Assembly (NCBI GenBank): GCA_964352985.1
Contig: CAYGUK010000094.1
Location: 1-16,018, forward strand
Length of the DNA: 16,018 nt
Direction of reading: 5' to 3'
Source: CAYGUK01 sp964352985
GTDB lineage: Bacteria; Pseudomonadota; Gammaproteobacteria; JAHCLG01
The notes under the pieces were generated by a model. The model ran no database searches, was not told the origin of the DNA, and saw only the letters and a program-made list of their open reading frames with translations. Both the position numbers and the translations under genes were made by a program. Shown piece after piece: positions 1-6,857 of the stretch (positions are counted from its first letter, which is position 1; every line of letters starts with the position of its first letter).

Positions 1-1119
1 CAATTAGATAACACTGATGATAAAAAAGAAATATTACAATTACAGAAATCACTCAAAGCAAAACAAGAGAAAGATACGCATTACTGTCAAACTTATGTTG
101 ACAGCAATATTATTGGTGAAGTAATCGCCGATTGGACGGGGATTCCCCTAGGGCGTTTATTAAAAGACAAAGCAAAGCAAATTCTGAGTTTAGGCAATGA
201 ATTAAATCAACGCATCATTGGCCAACAAACGGCAAAACATAAAATTATTAAATATCTAAAAATTGCAGCAGCAAATTTAGCCGATCCCAAAAAGCCCCCC
301 GCTGTTTTTTTATTATTAGGTCCAAGTGGTGTGGGTAAAACTGAAACTGCCATGGCAATTGCGGATATCGTCTATGGTTCAAAAGAACGTATTACAGTGA
401 TAAACATGTCTGAATATAAAGAAGCGCATAAAGTTTCCTTATTAACAGGTTCGCCACCAGGATATGTTGGTTATGGCAAAGGCGGTGTCTTAACTGAAGC
501 AGTTAAACGACAACCTTATAGCTTAATTTTATTAGATGAAATTGAAAAAGCGCATGTTAGTGTCCAAGACGTTTTTTATCAATTATTTGATAGAGGCATG
601 TTAAAAGATGGTCAAGGATACGAAGTCAATTTTAAAAATACCATTATCGTTTTAACTTCCAATGCAGCAAGTGACGTGATAGAAAATTTTAATAATTTGG
701 AGCAAGATAAAATGGAAGACATTTTATACGAAGAACTCAAGCCCTGGTTTAAACCCGCCTTTTTAGGTCGAGTTACTTTAGTGCCTTACTCAACATTGAG
801 TGAAGCGGATTTAACTGCAATCATAAAATTAAAATTACGAAATTTACAGCAAAGTGTGTTAAAACAATATTGCACTAAGCTTGATATTGACCATCGAATC
901 ATTAATAAAATTACGCAAATGTGTCAGCATAATCAAATTGGCGCACGACAAATTGATAATATTATTAATCAAACGATTTTACCCATTGTGGCAGAGTTAT
1001 TTTTAAATAAAATGTTAGAAGGTAAAGCACTAAAAAATATTACGTTGGGTTGTGATGATAATAATCAAATCATTGTCTCGATAAAAAAACGAAATGAAGC
1101 GATTGCATTAACGGGGTAA
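1..1119 (+). CDS. clpV: T6SS AAA+ ATPase ClpV (TssH), 5'-truncated by the window edge
   Basis: C-terminal 372 residues of a Clp/Hsp100 ATPase; the frame is open from base 1, so the N-terminal part (N domain, first AAA+ domain, most of the middle domain) lies outside. Seen: the linker motif VIADWTGIPLGR, then a second AAA+ domain with Walker A GPSGVGKT (319-342), pore loop GYVGYGKGG, Walker B LILLDE (ending about 540), a sensor-like TSN near 655, an arginine-finger FLGR (760-771), and a C-terminal small domain. The stretch MSEYKEAHKVSLLTGSPPGY and the VPY after the arginine finger are typical of ClpV rather than ClpB. ClpV disassembles contracted TssB/TssC sheaths in the cytoplasm so that subunits can be reused by the type VI secretion system. 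The next gene follows after 3 nt, so it is co-transcribed. ClpB is the main alternative; the downstream gene favours ClpV. Confidence 0.9.
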   Translation, partial: QLDNTDDKKEILQLQKSLKAKQEKDTHYCQTYVDSNIIGEVIADWTGIPLGRLLKDKAKQILSLGNELNQRIIGQQTAKHKIIKYLKIAAANLADPKKPPAVFLLLGPSGVGKTETAMAIADIVYGSKERITVINMSEYKEAHKVSLLTGSPPGYVGYGKGGVLTEAVKRQPYSLILLDEIEKAHVSVQDVFYQLFDRGMLKDGQGYEVNFKNTIIVLTSNAASDVIENFNNLEQDKMEDILYEELKPWFKPAFLGRVTLVPYSTLSEADLTAIIKLKLRNLQQSVLKQYCTKLDIDHRIINKITQMCQHNQIGARQIDNIINQTILPIVAELFLNKMLEGKALKNITLGCDDNNQIIVSIKKRNEAIALTG

Positions 1120-1122
1120 TTT

Positions 1123-1704
1123 ATGCAACAGTTTAAAAAATTTAACTATGATATAGCTATTTTGAATATTATCGAATTAGAAGATAGTTTATTACAAGAC
1201 GTGTTAACTTTAGACAATGAACTGGCTATATTTCATTATCTGATTGAAAAAAATCATCACGCACATGCGATTCAGTTTTTAGCGTGTGGATTACCTAAAC
1301 GAGAAGCCATTTGGTGGGCTTATTTAGCTTCTGATGAAGCGGAACATGCTTTGGCTTCTGCAACAACGCAAGCTGCGCTAAAAGCAATTTTTGAATGGGT
1401 AAAAACTCAAGATGAAAACTTACGTTTAAAAGCTGAAGCGTTATCTCATGCTTTAGGTTTAGCGACACCAACTTCATGGGCTGCTGAAGCTGTTTTTTTA
1501 AGTGGCGGCAATATTGCTCATATTGATAATCAACATGTCGAACCCGATCCATATATGTGCAATTTAGCTGCAGCAAATGCATTGATTATGGCGTCGCATT
1601 TCGCCAGTTCGCCACTGGATAAAATGAAACAATATTTAAAACAGGGATTGCATATTGCAATGGGAGGGAATGGAAAAATTATTAAACCTGAGGTGATGAC
1701 TTAA
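1123..1704 (+). CDS. T6SS-linked DUF6931-like protein
   Basis: A 193-residue soluble protein starting 3 nt after the clpV stop, with a GGGG purine run just upstream as ribosome site, so almost certainly in the same operon. There is no signal peptide or membrane segment. Residues 55-77 read CGLPKREAIWW followed by an alanine-rich helix, and a second conserved-looking block is PTSWAAEAVFLSGGNIA. This LP-x-REA-x-WW plus WA-x-x-A-x-FxSGG pattern matches my memory of the DUF6931 family, which sits in many T6SS clusters and has no established biochemical role. The rest is mostly helical and ends in a glycine-containing tail. It is the last gene of the T6SS block: the next gene (cydA) starts 158 nt downstream and is unrelated. 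The family assignment is from memory of motifs; the T6SS link rests on the operon. Confidence 0.72.
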   Translation: MQQFKKFNYDIAILNIIELEDSLLQDVLTLDNELAIFHYLIEKNHHAHAIQFLACGLPKREAIWWAYLASDEAEHALASATTQAALKAIFEWVKTQDENLRLKAEALSHALGLATPTSWAAEAVFLSGGNIAHIDNQHVEPDPYMCNLAAANALIMASHFASSPLDKMKQYLKQGLHIAMGGNGKIIKPEVMT

Positions 1705-1804
1705 ATTTACTATCGTAATTCAATCCGTATGAATATTGCAGAATAAAATAATTATTTGTTGAAGTTTTGCTATTTGCCATACAACGCATAAATAGATAAT
1801 CACT

Positions 1805-1832
1805 TTTACTTCGATACAATTATTGTTAAGAT
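1805..1832 (+). promoter_or_regulatory. putative cyd operon promoter
   Basis: TTTACT (1805-1810), a 16-nt spacer, and TAAGAT (1827-1832) preceded by TG give a plausible extended -10 promoter. Transcription would start near 1839, leaving about 24 nt before cydA. The ribosome site AAGGA (1851-1855) lies 7 nt before the ATG. I see no convincing FNR or ArcA site in the 158-nt gap. The -10 hexamer matches consensus at only four of six bases, so this is tentative. Confidence 0.35.
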
Positions 1833-1862
1833 GTTTTGCATGGTATAAACAAGGATTGAAGA

Positions 1863-3413
1863 ATGCTACCAAGTCATCTAGTCGTGGATTTATCTCGAAC
1901 TCAATTTGCCTTTACTGCTTTGTTTCACTTTTTATTTGTTCCGTTAACGTTAGGTTTAACTTGGTTATTAGTGATCATGGAAGGCGCCTATTTAAAAACG
2001 GGAAAAGTAGTTTATAAAGACATGACCCAATTTTGGGGAAAATTGTTAGCAATTAATTTCGCGATGGGTGTGGTAACAGGGATCACACTTGAATTTGAAT
2101 TCGGGCAAAATTGGGCATATTTCTCCAGAATGATCGGCGGCAGTTTTGGTCCTATTCTTGCGATTGAAGGGATAACTGCATTTATGCTCGAAGCCACGAT
2201 GTTTGGTTTGTTTTTCTTTGGTTGGAATAAATTAAAAAAAGGCACGCATTTTATGGTGACCTTATTAATGGCATTAGGGGCAAGCCTTTCGATTGTGAAT
2301 ATTTTAGCGGCAAATAGTTGGATGCAAATGCCACGCGCCACTTATTTTGATCCGATAAAAATGGCTTTACAAATGAATAGTATTTCAATGCTATATCTTA
2401 ATAAACTAGCACAAGTGAGAATTGGACATGTCGCCTTTGGTGGATTTATTACGGCTGCCATGTTTGTAATGGGCATCAGCGCATTTTATTTATTAAGAAA
2501 TCGTCACAGTGGTTTTGCGAAACGTTCTTTTGCAGCAGCAGTTGGTTTTGGTTTAATTTGTGGGTTAATGGTTTTTTTCTATGGCGATCAAAATGGTTTA
2601 GTTGTTGCGAAAAATGAACCTGAAAAAATGGCTGCTATCGAAGCACAATGGCAAACGCAAAAAGCACCCGCCTCGTGGGTTGCAATTGCCTTTCCATCAC
2701 AATCAGATCAAAAAAATTATTTCGCAATTAAGATTCCTTACATGCTAAGTATTATTGCGACTCACTCTTTAACCGGTACGGTTGAAGGCGTAAAAGAAAT
2801 TATCCAAGGTTATGAATCGAGAGTGCGAGATGGCATTAAAGCTTATCAAGCTTTGATGAAAATTAGACTTGGTGATAAAAGCGCGCAAACCATGGCTGAA
2901 TTTAAACAATATCAAAATAATATTGGCTTTGGTTTTATCATGAAAAAGTTTAATCCAACCATGACTAATATTACGGATGAACAAATTAAACAAGCGGCAA
3001 CGTTTGCTATTCCACAAGTGAGCACCGCGTTTTGGGCTTTTCGCGTAATGTTGGGATGTTGGGGATTGATTTTCTTATTAATGATTACTGGCTTTTATTA
3101 TTGTTTACGTGGAACCTTAGAAAAACATCGCTTCTTTTTAAGATGTTCGCTTTATGCTATTCCTTTACCTTATTTAGCAGCAGAAGCAGGATGGGTATTA
3201 GCGGAAACCGGTCGTCAGCCATGGACTGTTCATTATTACTTACCCACTTTCATGAGCACTTCTTCGGTTAACTTAGCGACAATTTTAACGAGCTTAAGTG
3301 GTTTTATTGTTTTTTATTTTGCTTTATTTTGTGTTGAAATTTATCTCATGTTCAAATATGCGCGCTTAGGTCCAAGTTGTTTGGGAACGGGCCGTTATTT
3401 AGATAAAGCTTAA
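1863..3413 (+). CDS. cydA: cytochrome bd ubiquinol oxidase subunit I
   Basis: A 516-residue integral membrane protein, close to E. coli CydA (522). It oxidises ubiquinol and carries hemes b558, b595 and d, reducing O2 to water with generation of proton-motive force but no proton pumping. Visible residues by alignment from memory: His22 (E. coli His19, a high-spin heme ligand), Glu102 and Glu110 (E99/E107), His189 and Met396 (heme b558 ligands H186/M393). The quinol-binding Q-loop has Lys255 and Glu260 (K252/E257), and GRQPW is at 450-454. The Q-loop is the long form (about residues 245-385), as in E. coli bd-I, not the short form. Start chosen for the AAGGA 7 nt upstream. A shorter overlapping frame starting at 1823 is a shadow. 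The stop codon overlaps the cydB ribosome site. Confidence 0.97.
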   Translation: MLPSHLVVDLSRTQFAFTALFHFLFVPLTLGLTWLLVIMEGAYLKTGKVVYKDMTQFWGKLLAINFAMGVVTGITLEFEFGQNWAYFSRMIGGSFGPILAIEGITAFMLEATMFGLFFFGWNKLKKGTHFMVTLLMALGASLSIVNILAANSWMQMPRATYFDPIKMALQMNSISMLYLNKLAQVRIGHVAFGGFITAAMFVMGISAFYLLRNRHSGFAKRSFAAAVGFGLICGLMVFFYGDQNGLVVAKNEPEKMAAIEAQWQTQKAPASWVAIAFPSQSDQKNYFAIKIPYMLSIIATHSLTGTVEGVKEIIQGYESRVRDGIKAYQALMKIRLGDKSAQTMAEFKQYQNNIGFGFIMKKFNPTMTNITDEQIKQAATFAIPQVSTAFWAFRVMLGCWGLIFLLMITGFYYCLRGTLEKHRFFLRCSLYAIPLPYLAAEAGWVLAETGRQPWTVHYYLPTFMSTSSVNLATILTSLSGFIVFYFALFCVEIYLMFKYARLGPSCLGTGRYLDKA

Positions 3414-3423
3414 GGAGTAAACC

Positions 3424-4569
3424 ATGATTGAATATGCGATATTAAAATTTTTATGGTGGATGATCATTGGTTTAGTGTTGGTGCTTTATGCAACGACGGC
3501 AGGTTTTGATTTGGGCGTTACGATGTTAATGCCTTTTTTTCGCAAAGAAACTGATCGTCGTATTTTACTTAATACCAGTGCGCCCACTTGGGATGGTAAT
3601 CAAACTTGGCTTGTATTTGCCGGCGGCGGTCTTTTTGTTGTTTGGCCTGCAGTTTATAGTACGGCATTTTCTGGAATGTATGCGGCAATGCTCTTTATAT
3701 TATGGCCGTTTTGTTTGCGTCCACCAGGTTATGATTATCGTAGCAAAATAGATAGTCATATTTGGCGTCGGATTTGGGATGTCGCACTTTTCATTAGTTC
3801 ATTTTGCCCGGTATTTATTTTTGGTTTGATTTTAGGAAATTGTTTTATTGGTTTTCCATTTCACTTTGATCCAGTGACGATGCGAGAGTATTGGGATGGT
3901 AATTTTTGGGATTTATTTAACGGTTTTTCTATTCTTTGTGGTTTTGTTTCTGTTGTGATGATTGCGATGCATGGCAGCGCTTACATGCAAAGACGAACAG
4001 AAAATAATTTACGAAAAAGAGCACGAGTTTTGCAATTTATTTTTGCGATAATTTTATTAATACTTTTTAGTATTACTGGTTATTTACTTTTGACTTCTGT
4101 CAATGGTTATTCATTAGTTAGTCAATCTGCAAAACCGGCAACTTATGTTTTAGATAATGTGGTTGTGCAAGCGAGAGGAGCTTGGATTGCAAGTTTTTAT
4201 CACTTTCCTTGGAAATTTTATCCAGCTGTTTTTGTTTATTTCGCTATTATCTTGTCATTGGTTGCAAGTGCAATGAAAGCTTATACCACTGCTTTTTGGA
4301 TGAGTGCGATTGGGGTGGCATCAGTGGTGGCAACCGCTGGATGTTGTTTGTTTCCATTTATCATGCCCTCACTGACACATCCTAATCAAAGTTTAACGTT
4401 GTGGAATTCAGCATCGAGTCATTATGCGCTAAACACAATGTTATATGTTGGGGTGGTGTTACTCTTTATTATTTGCGCTTATAAAATTTTTACATACCAT
4501 CATCTTTGGCATCCGCATGGTACGATAACTGAAAAAGATTTGCGTGAGAATGAACACACTTTTTATTAA
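3424..4569 (+). CDS. cydB: cytochrome bd ubiquinol oxidase subunit II
   Basis: A 381-residue polytopic membrane protein (E. coli CydB 379), with about eight or nine hydrophobic segments. It is the heme-poor partner of CydA, supports assembly, and forms the opposite half of the pseudo-symmetric heterodimer. Visible motifs: N-terminal WWMIIG and GFDLG (Asp29), WDGNQTWL (Asp57, equivalent to the conserved Asp58 of E. coli), AGGGLF with a following VWPAVY, RPPGYDYRSKI, and a C-terminal FPFIMPS block. E. coli has Asp in the T-D-GFD motif where this protein has Ala26. The ribosome site AAGGAG (3412-3417) begins on the cydA stop and lies 6 nt before the ATG, so translation is probably coupled. The C-terminus ITEKDLRENEHTFY resembles the E. 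coli end. Confidence 0.97.
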   Translation: MIEYAILKFLWWMIIGLVLVLYATTAGFDLGVTMLMPFFRKETDRRILLNTSAPTWDGNQTWLVFAGGGLFVVWPAVYSTAFSGMYAAMLFILWPFCLRPPGYDYRSKIDSHIWRRIWDVALFISSFCPVFIFGLILGNCFIGFPFHFDPVTMREYWDGNFWDLFNGFSILCGFVSVVMIAMHGSAYMQRRTENNLRKRARVLQFIFAIILLILFSITGYLLLTSVNGYSLVSQSAKPATYVLDNVVVQARGAWIASFYHFPWKFYPAVFVYFAIILSLVASAMKAYTTAFWMSAIGVASVVATAGCCLFPFIMPSLTHPNQSLTLWNSASSHYALNTMLYVGVVLLFIICAYKIFTYHHLWHPHGTITEKDLRENEHTFY

Positions 4570-4578
4570 GGAGATAAC

Positions 4579-4671
4579 ATGTTTTATATCGTTACAATTA
4601 TTGGTGTCTTAGTTGCATGTTATGTTGGTTATCGCTTAACATTGCATCTAAATACAAAAATAGAAGATTAA
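4579..4671 (+). CDS. cydX: cytochrome bd oxidase small subunit CydX
   Basis: A 30-codon gene starting 9 nt after the cydB stop, preceded by AAGGAG 5 nt before the ATG. The peptide begins MFYIVTIIGVLVACYVGY, one transmembrane helix, followed by a short polar tail ending KIED. CydX (37 residues in E. coli, beginning MWYFAWILGTLLACS) sits beside CydA helices and stabilises the hemes and activity of cytochrome bd. Shared here are the aromatic pair after Met, a glycine at position 9 and the L-x-AC motif. The usual Trp at position 2 is Phe, and the tail is shorter than in E. coli. Its position directly after cydB is the normal one. It falls below usual ORF length cut-offs and would be missed by many gene callers. 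Confidence 0.9.
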   Translation: MFYIVTIIGVLVACYVGYRLTLHLNTKIED

Positions 4672-4672
4672 A

Positions 4673-4858
4673 ATGGCACGTGAGAAGCAATCGAAATATC
4701 CACTTAAGTTAGAAATAACTTTGGTTATTATTGTAAAATTATTTTTAATATTTTTGATTTGGTATATTTGTTTTTCCAATCCAGTCGAGAGACATCTCAA
4801 TCCTCTACGTATGAGTGAACACTTTATCGGGCAACAGACTCATCAATCAACTTTATGA
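4673..4858 (+). CDS. cydP: putative cytochrome oxidase small subunit CydP
   Basis: A 61-residue single-pass membrane protein starting 1 nt after the cydX stop, so translation is probably by re-initiation. Layout: a short basic N-terminus (MAREKQSKYPLKLE), one hydrophobic helix at about residues 15-35 (TLVIIVKLFLIFLIWYICF), then a polar tail starting SNPVERHLNP. The lysine inside the helix start, the aromatic W-Y-I-C-F end and the following NPVERHL motif match my memory of CydP, a small protein encoded after cydX in many proteobacteria and annotated as a putative bd oxidase subunit; its function is little characterised. The positive-inside rule puts the N-terminus in the cytoplasm. It is the last gene of the cyd operon. 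Confidence 0.75.
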   Translation: MAREKQSKYPLKLEITLVIIVKLFLIFLIWYICFSNPVERHLNPLRMSEHFIGQQTHQSTL

Positions 4859-4901
4859 GGAAAATTTCTTTATTTAATACCTCAAGTTGTTTTTAATATT
4901 T

Positions 4902-4935
4902 CCTTAATTTTTATAGTGTATAGTAGAAATTAAGG
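4902..4935 (+). repeat. 9-bp inverted repeat after the cyd operon (possible weak terminator)
   Basis: CCTTAATTT (4902-4910) and AAATTAAGG (4927-4935) are perfectly complementary, with a 16-nt AT-rich loop. They lie 44 nt downstream of the cydP stop. There is no T run directly after the stem, so intrinsic termination would be weak. A role as an mRNA 3'-end stabiliser or an operator fits equally well. Confidence 0.4.
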
Positions 4936-5143
4936 GCAATTACATGCAAAACATGAAAACCTTAATGCACTAAAAGAATAAAAATCACAAAAAAATAATA
5001 AAACCAATAACAATATGTGATTGCTCTCTTAACTTTTTTTTACCTTATATTTTTCTTTTTTACCCTAATTTTTTTCTCCAATCGCAGACAAATAGGACAG
5101 CCAGTTAGTTTTTATAGCCTAAGCACCTGTTTTAAAAATACAT

Positions 5144-5152
5144 TGTTATAAT
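5144..5152 (+). promoter_or_regulatory. extended -10 promoter for the 199-aa gene
   Basis: TGTTATAAT is a perfect extended -10 element (TG-N-TATAAT). There is no good -35 hexamer 17 nt upstream (CACCTG), which is usual for extended -10 promoters. The predicted start near 5159 leaves a leader of about 26 nt. Confidence 0.6.
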
Positions 5153-5184
5153 CTGTACAGTTTGCTAAAGTTATAGATAGAAGC

Positions 5185-5784
5185 ATGAAAATTGAGTTCA
5201 ACATGAATATACATCAATTTCAAATGCGCTATGTACCGGAAGAAGATCGCGTATTATTTTCAATCTTAACAACTGGGGAAACGGAATTTCAATTATTGTT
5301 AACGAGAAGGTTTGTCAAGTTGGCAACAACGGTATTGCAACAATTGTTCGTACTTGAGCCAAGCATGACAGCAGAAATTAATCTTTTTGATTTAGAAGCC
5401 TTGAAGCAAACAACGTTGGCCGATCAATCTGCGCCTAAATCATCATTACAGCCTTTGTCCTTGCCAGATCCTACGCTTGAAAATCGTGAAGATGCTTCAT
5501 TTTCTGATTTTACTGAGCAACCACAATCAGCTGGGAATGAAGATAATTATTTTGGTGATGATCCTGTTTTAATAAAACAATTAAAAGTGATCCAATCACG
5601 CCAAGGAACACCTATTTTAAGTTTTATCGGAATGAATGAAATGCAATTAGATATCAATATTGGTTTTGATATGGTGCATTCTCTCTATCAATTAATAGTG
5701 GATACTGCAGAATATGCGCAATGGGATATTGGTATCGATGCCGAGGGTGAAATCATTCCCCTTGATCGTTCTAAATTAAATTAA
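5185..5784 (+). CDS. unrecognised 199-aa soluble protein
   Basis: I do not recognise a named family. The protein has no signal peptide and no membrane helix. It seems to have two folded parts joined by a polar linker. Residues 7-70 are rich in alternating hydrophobic residues (YVPEEDRVLFSILTTGETEF, then a basic LLTRRFVKL helix). About 75-130 is a Ser/Pro/Asp/Glu-rich, probably disordered linker. Residues 130-199 begin DPVLIKQLKVIQSRQGTP and continue with predicted beta strands. The second Met (codon 7, base 5203) is a good alternative start: GAG lies about 6 nt upstream of it, while the first ATG has only a weak AGAAG. The gene is monocistronic by appearance, with its own extended -10 promoter and a 113-nt gap to metF. 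The coding call is sound; the function is unknown. Confidence 0.85.
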   Translation: MKIEFNMNIHQFQMRYVPEEDRVLFSILTTGETEFQLLLTRRFVKLATTVLQQLFVLEPSMTAEINLFDLEALKQTTLADQSAPKSSLQPLSLPDPTLENREDASFSDFTEQPQSAGNEDNYFGDDPVLIKQLKVIQSRQGTPILSFIGMNEMQLDINIGFDMVHSLYQLIVDTAEYAQWDIGIDAEGEIIPLDRSKLN

Positions 5785-5870
5785 GTCACAGAAATCTTTA
5801 GCACGTAGTTTTAAAAAACCGATAATCTTGTATTTCGACTTCACAGTTCAACCTAGTTGCTTTAGAATCA

Positions 5871-5885
5871 CTACAAATTTTGTAG
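5871..5885. promoter_or_regulatory. 7-bp inverted repeat at the metF start
   Basis: CTACAAA-T-TTTGTAG is a perfect 7+7 palindrome around a single central base. It abuts the first possible metF ATG (5886) and lies 12 nt before the preferred one (5898). It does not match the MetJ box (AGACGTCT) or the MetR site (TGAA-N5-TTCA). It could be an operator or chance in AT-rich DNA. Confidence 0.35.
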
Positions 5886-5897
5886 ATGGATTTTATA

Positions 5898-6734
5898 ATG
5901 CAACCAAATATTAGTTTTGAATTTTTTCCACCACGTACGGAACACGGGGTGAGTTCACTTATTGATACGGCAAAGGAACTTGCTGAACTGAAGCCGGAAT
6001 TTTATTCTGTCACGTTCGGCGCCGGTGGTTCTGTGCAAGAAAAAACCTCAGAAACTGTTTTTACCCTTAAGCAGGAAACAGCGTTATCCGTTGCTCCCCA
6101 TATTTCTTGCGTTAACTCCACGAAAGAAAATATTGCTGGTCTACTAAGATTATATATTGAGCGAGATATCAAACATTTGGTTGTATTAAGAGGTGATCAT
6201 CCTTCAGGATCTGTTGGAGGAATAGGTAAATTTAGACATGCAAATGAATTAGTTGATTTTATTCGACATGAAACCGGTGATCATTTTTATATTCATGTTG
6301 CCGCTTTTCCTGAATTTCATCCTGATAGTAAAAATGCAACCGATGATTTTAAGCATTTTAAAAACAAAGTGGCTAAAGGGGTGAATGCAGCAATAACGCA
6401 ATATTTTTTTAATATTGATGCTTATTGTTTTTTTAGAGATTGGTGTGTGAAAGAAGGGATTCATATTCCAATTATTCCAGGTATTATGCCCATTACAAAT
6501 TTTTCAGGGATCAAACGATTTTCAGCCATTTGCGGCGCTGAAATTCCTCGCTGGATGGCTGAGCGTTTTAACGCTTATGGTGATGATTTGCAAGCAATTC
6601 AACAACTAGGTTTTGATATTGTTCTCAAACTTTGCCAGCGGTTAATCACTGAGGGCGCACCTGGGTTACATTTTTATACTTTAAATAAATCGCAACCCAC
6701 GATAGATATTTGTCAAAAGTTGGCAATCGTTTAA
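5898..6734 (+). CDS. metF: 5,10-methylenetetrahydrofolate reductase
   Basis: A flavoprotein that reduces 5,10-methylene-THF to 5-methyl-THF with NAD(P)H, supplying the methyl donor for MetH, which is encoded nearby. It is 278 residues from the chosen start (E. coli 296). Motifs along the TIM barrel: NISFEFFPPRTE with the catalytic Glu (E8 here, E28 in E. coli), SVTFGAGG, APHISC, LRGDHPSG with the FAD-contacting Asp, AAFPEFHPD, ITQYFFN, IPGIMPITN, and a C-terminal LHFYTLNKSQ. The in-frame ATG at 5886 (adding MDFI) is possible, but 5898 has ATGGA about 7 nt upstream while 5886 has no purine-rich site. The E. coli AAYPEVHPE motif reads AAFPEFHPD here, replacing a tyrosine I recall as lying near FAD. 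The N-terminus lacks the helical extension of the E. coli protein. Confidence 0.95.
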   Translation: MQPNISFEFFPPRTEHGVSSLIDTAKELAELKPEFYSVTFGAGGSVQEKTSETVFTLKQETALSVAPHISCVNSTKENIAGLLRLYIERDIKHLVVLRGDHPSGSVGGIGKFRHANELVDFIRHETGDHFYIHVAAFPEFHPDSKNATDDFKHFKNKVAKGVNAAITQYFFNIDAYCFFRDWCVKEGIHIPIIPGIMPITNFSGIKRFSAICGAEIPRWMAERFNAYGDDLQAIQQLGFDIVLKLCQRLITEGAPGLHFYTLNKSQPTIDICQKLAIV

Positions 6735-6776
6735 TTAGGTATTATTTTAACAATAATTACGTAAAGAACGAGCAAC

Positions 6777-6795
6777 ACCCGTAAATGTTACGGGT
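6777..6795. repeat. perfect 8-bp inverted repeat at the promoter of the 257-aa gene
   Basis: ACCCGTAA-ATG-TTACGGGT forms a perfect 8-bp stem with a 3-nt loop, 43 nt after the metF stop. No T run follows, which argues against a standard terminator for metF. The repeat covers the -35 position of the promoter-like TGTTATAAA at 6803-6811, where a repressor would act, so it may be an operator. Confidence 0.5.
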
Positions 6796-6802
6796 CCGAA
6801 AA

Positions 6803-6811
6803 TGTTATAAA
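6803..6811 (+). promoter_or_regulatory. putative extended -10 promoter for the 257-aa gene
   Basis: TGTTATAAA matches TG-N-TATAAT at all but the last base. The predicted start near 6818 gives a 40-nt leader containing TAGG (6845-6848) 9 nt before the ATG as ribosome site. The -35 position falls inside the inverted repeat 6777-6795. Confidence 0.45.
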
Positions 6812-6857
6812 ATAACCTATCATTAAGGGTAATATAATTAATAATAGGTTTATTTTT

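Larger units (their letters stand above)
4859..5184. other. 326-nt AT-rich intergenic region between cydP and the 199-aa gene
   Basis: No credible coding frame was seen. The stretch is very AT-rich with several T runs (around 5034-5042, 5052-5062 and 5069-5077). It holds an inverted repeat at 4902-4935 that may end the cyd transcript, and an extended -10 promoter at 5144-5152 for the next gene. The roughly 200 nt between these two have no structure I can defend, though a small RNA cannot be excluded. Confidence 0.6.

Noticed and set aside
1295..1582. 95-codon frame on the - strand
   Set aside because: It lies wholly opposite the DUF6931-like gene, is rich in Leu/Gln/His from antisense Ala/Glu codons, and has no promoter or ribosome site.
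1746..1757. Palindrome AAATAATTATTT after the DUF6931-like gene
   Set aside because: It consists only of A and T in an AT-rich gap; expected by chance, with no stable stem or T tract.
6814..6850. Inverted pair AACCTAT / ATAGGTT around the 257-aa gene leader, possibly hiding the ribosome site
   Set aside because: The left arm overlaps the predicted transcription start, so most of it would not be in the mRNA; the arms are short and AT-rich.
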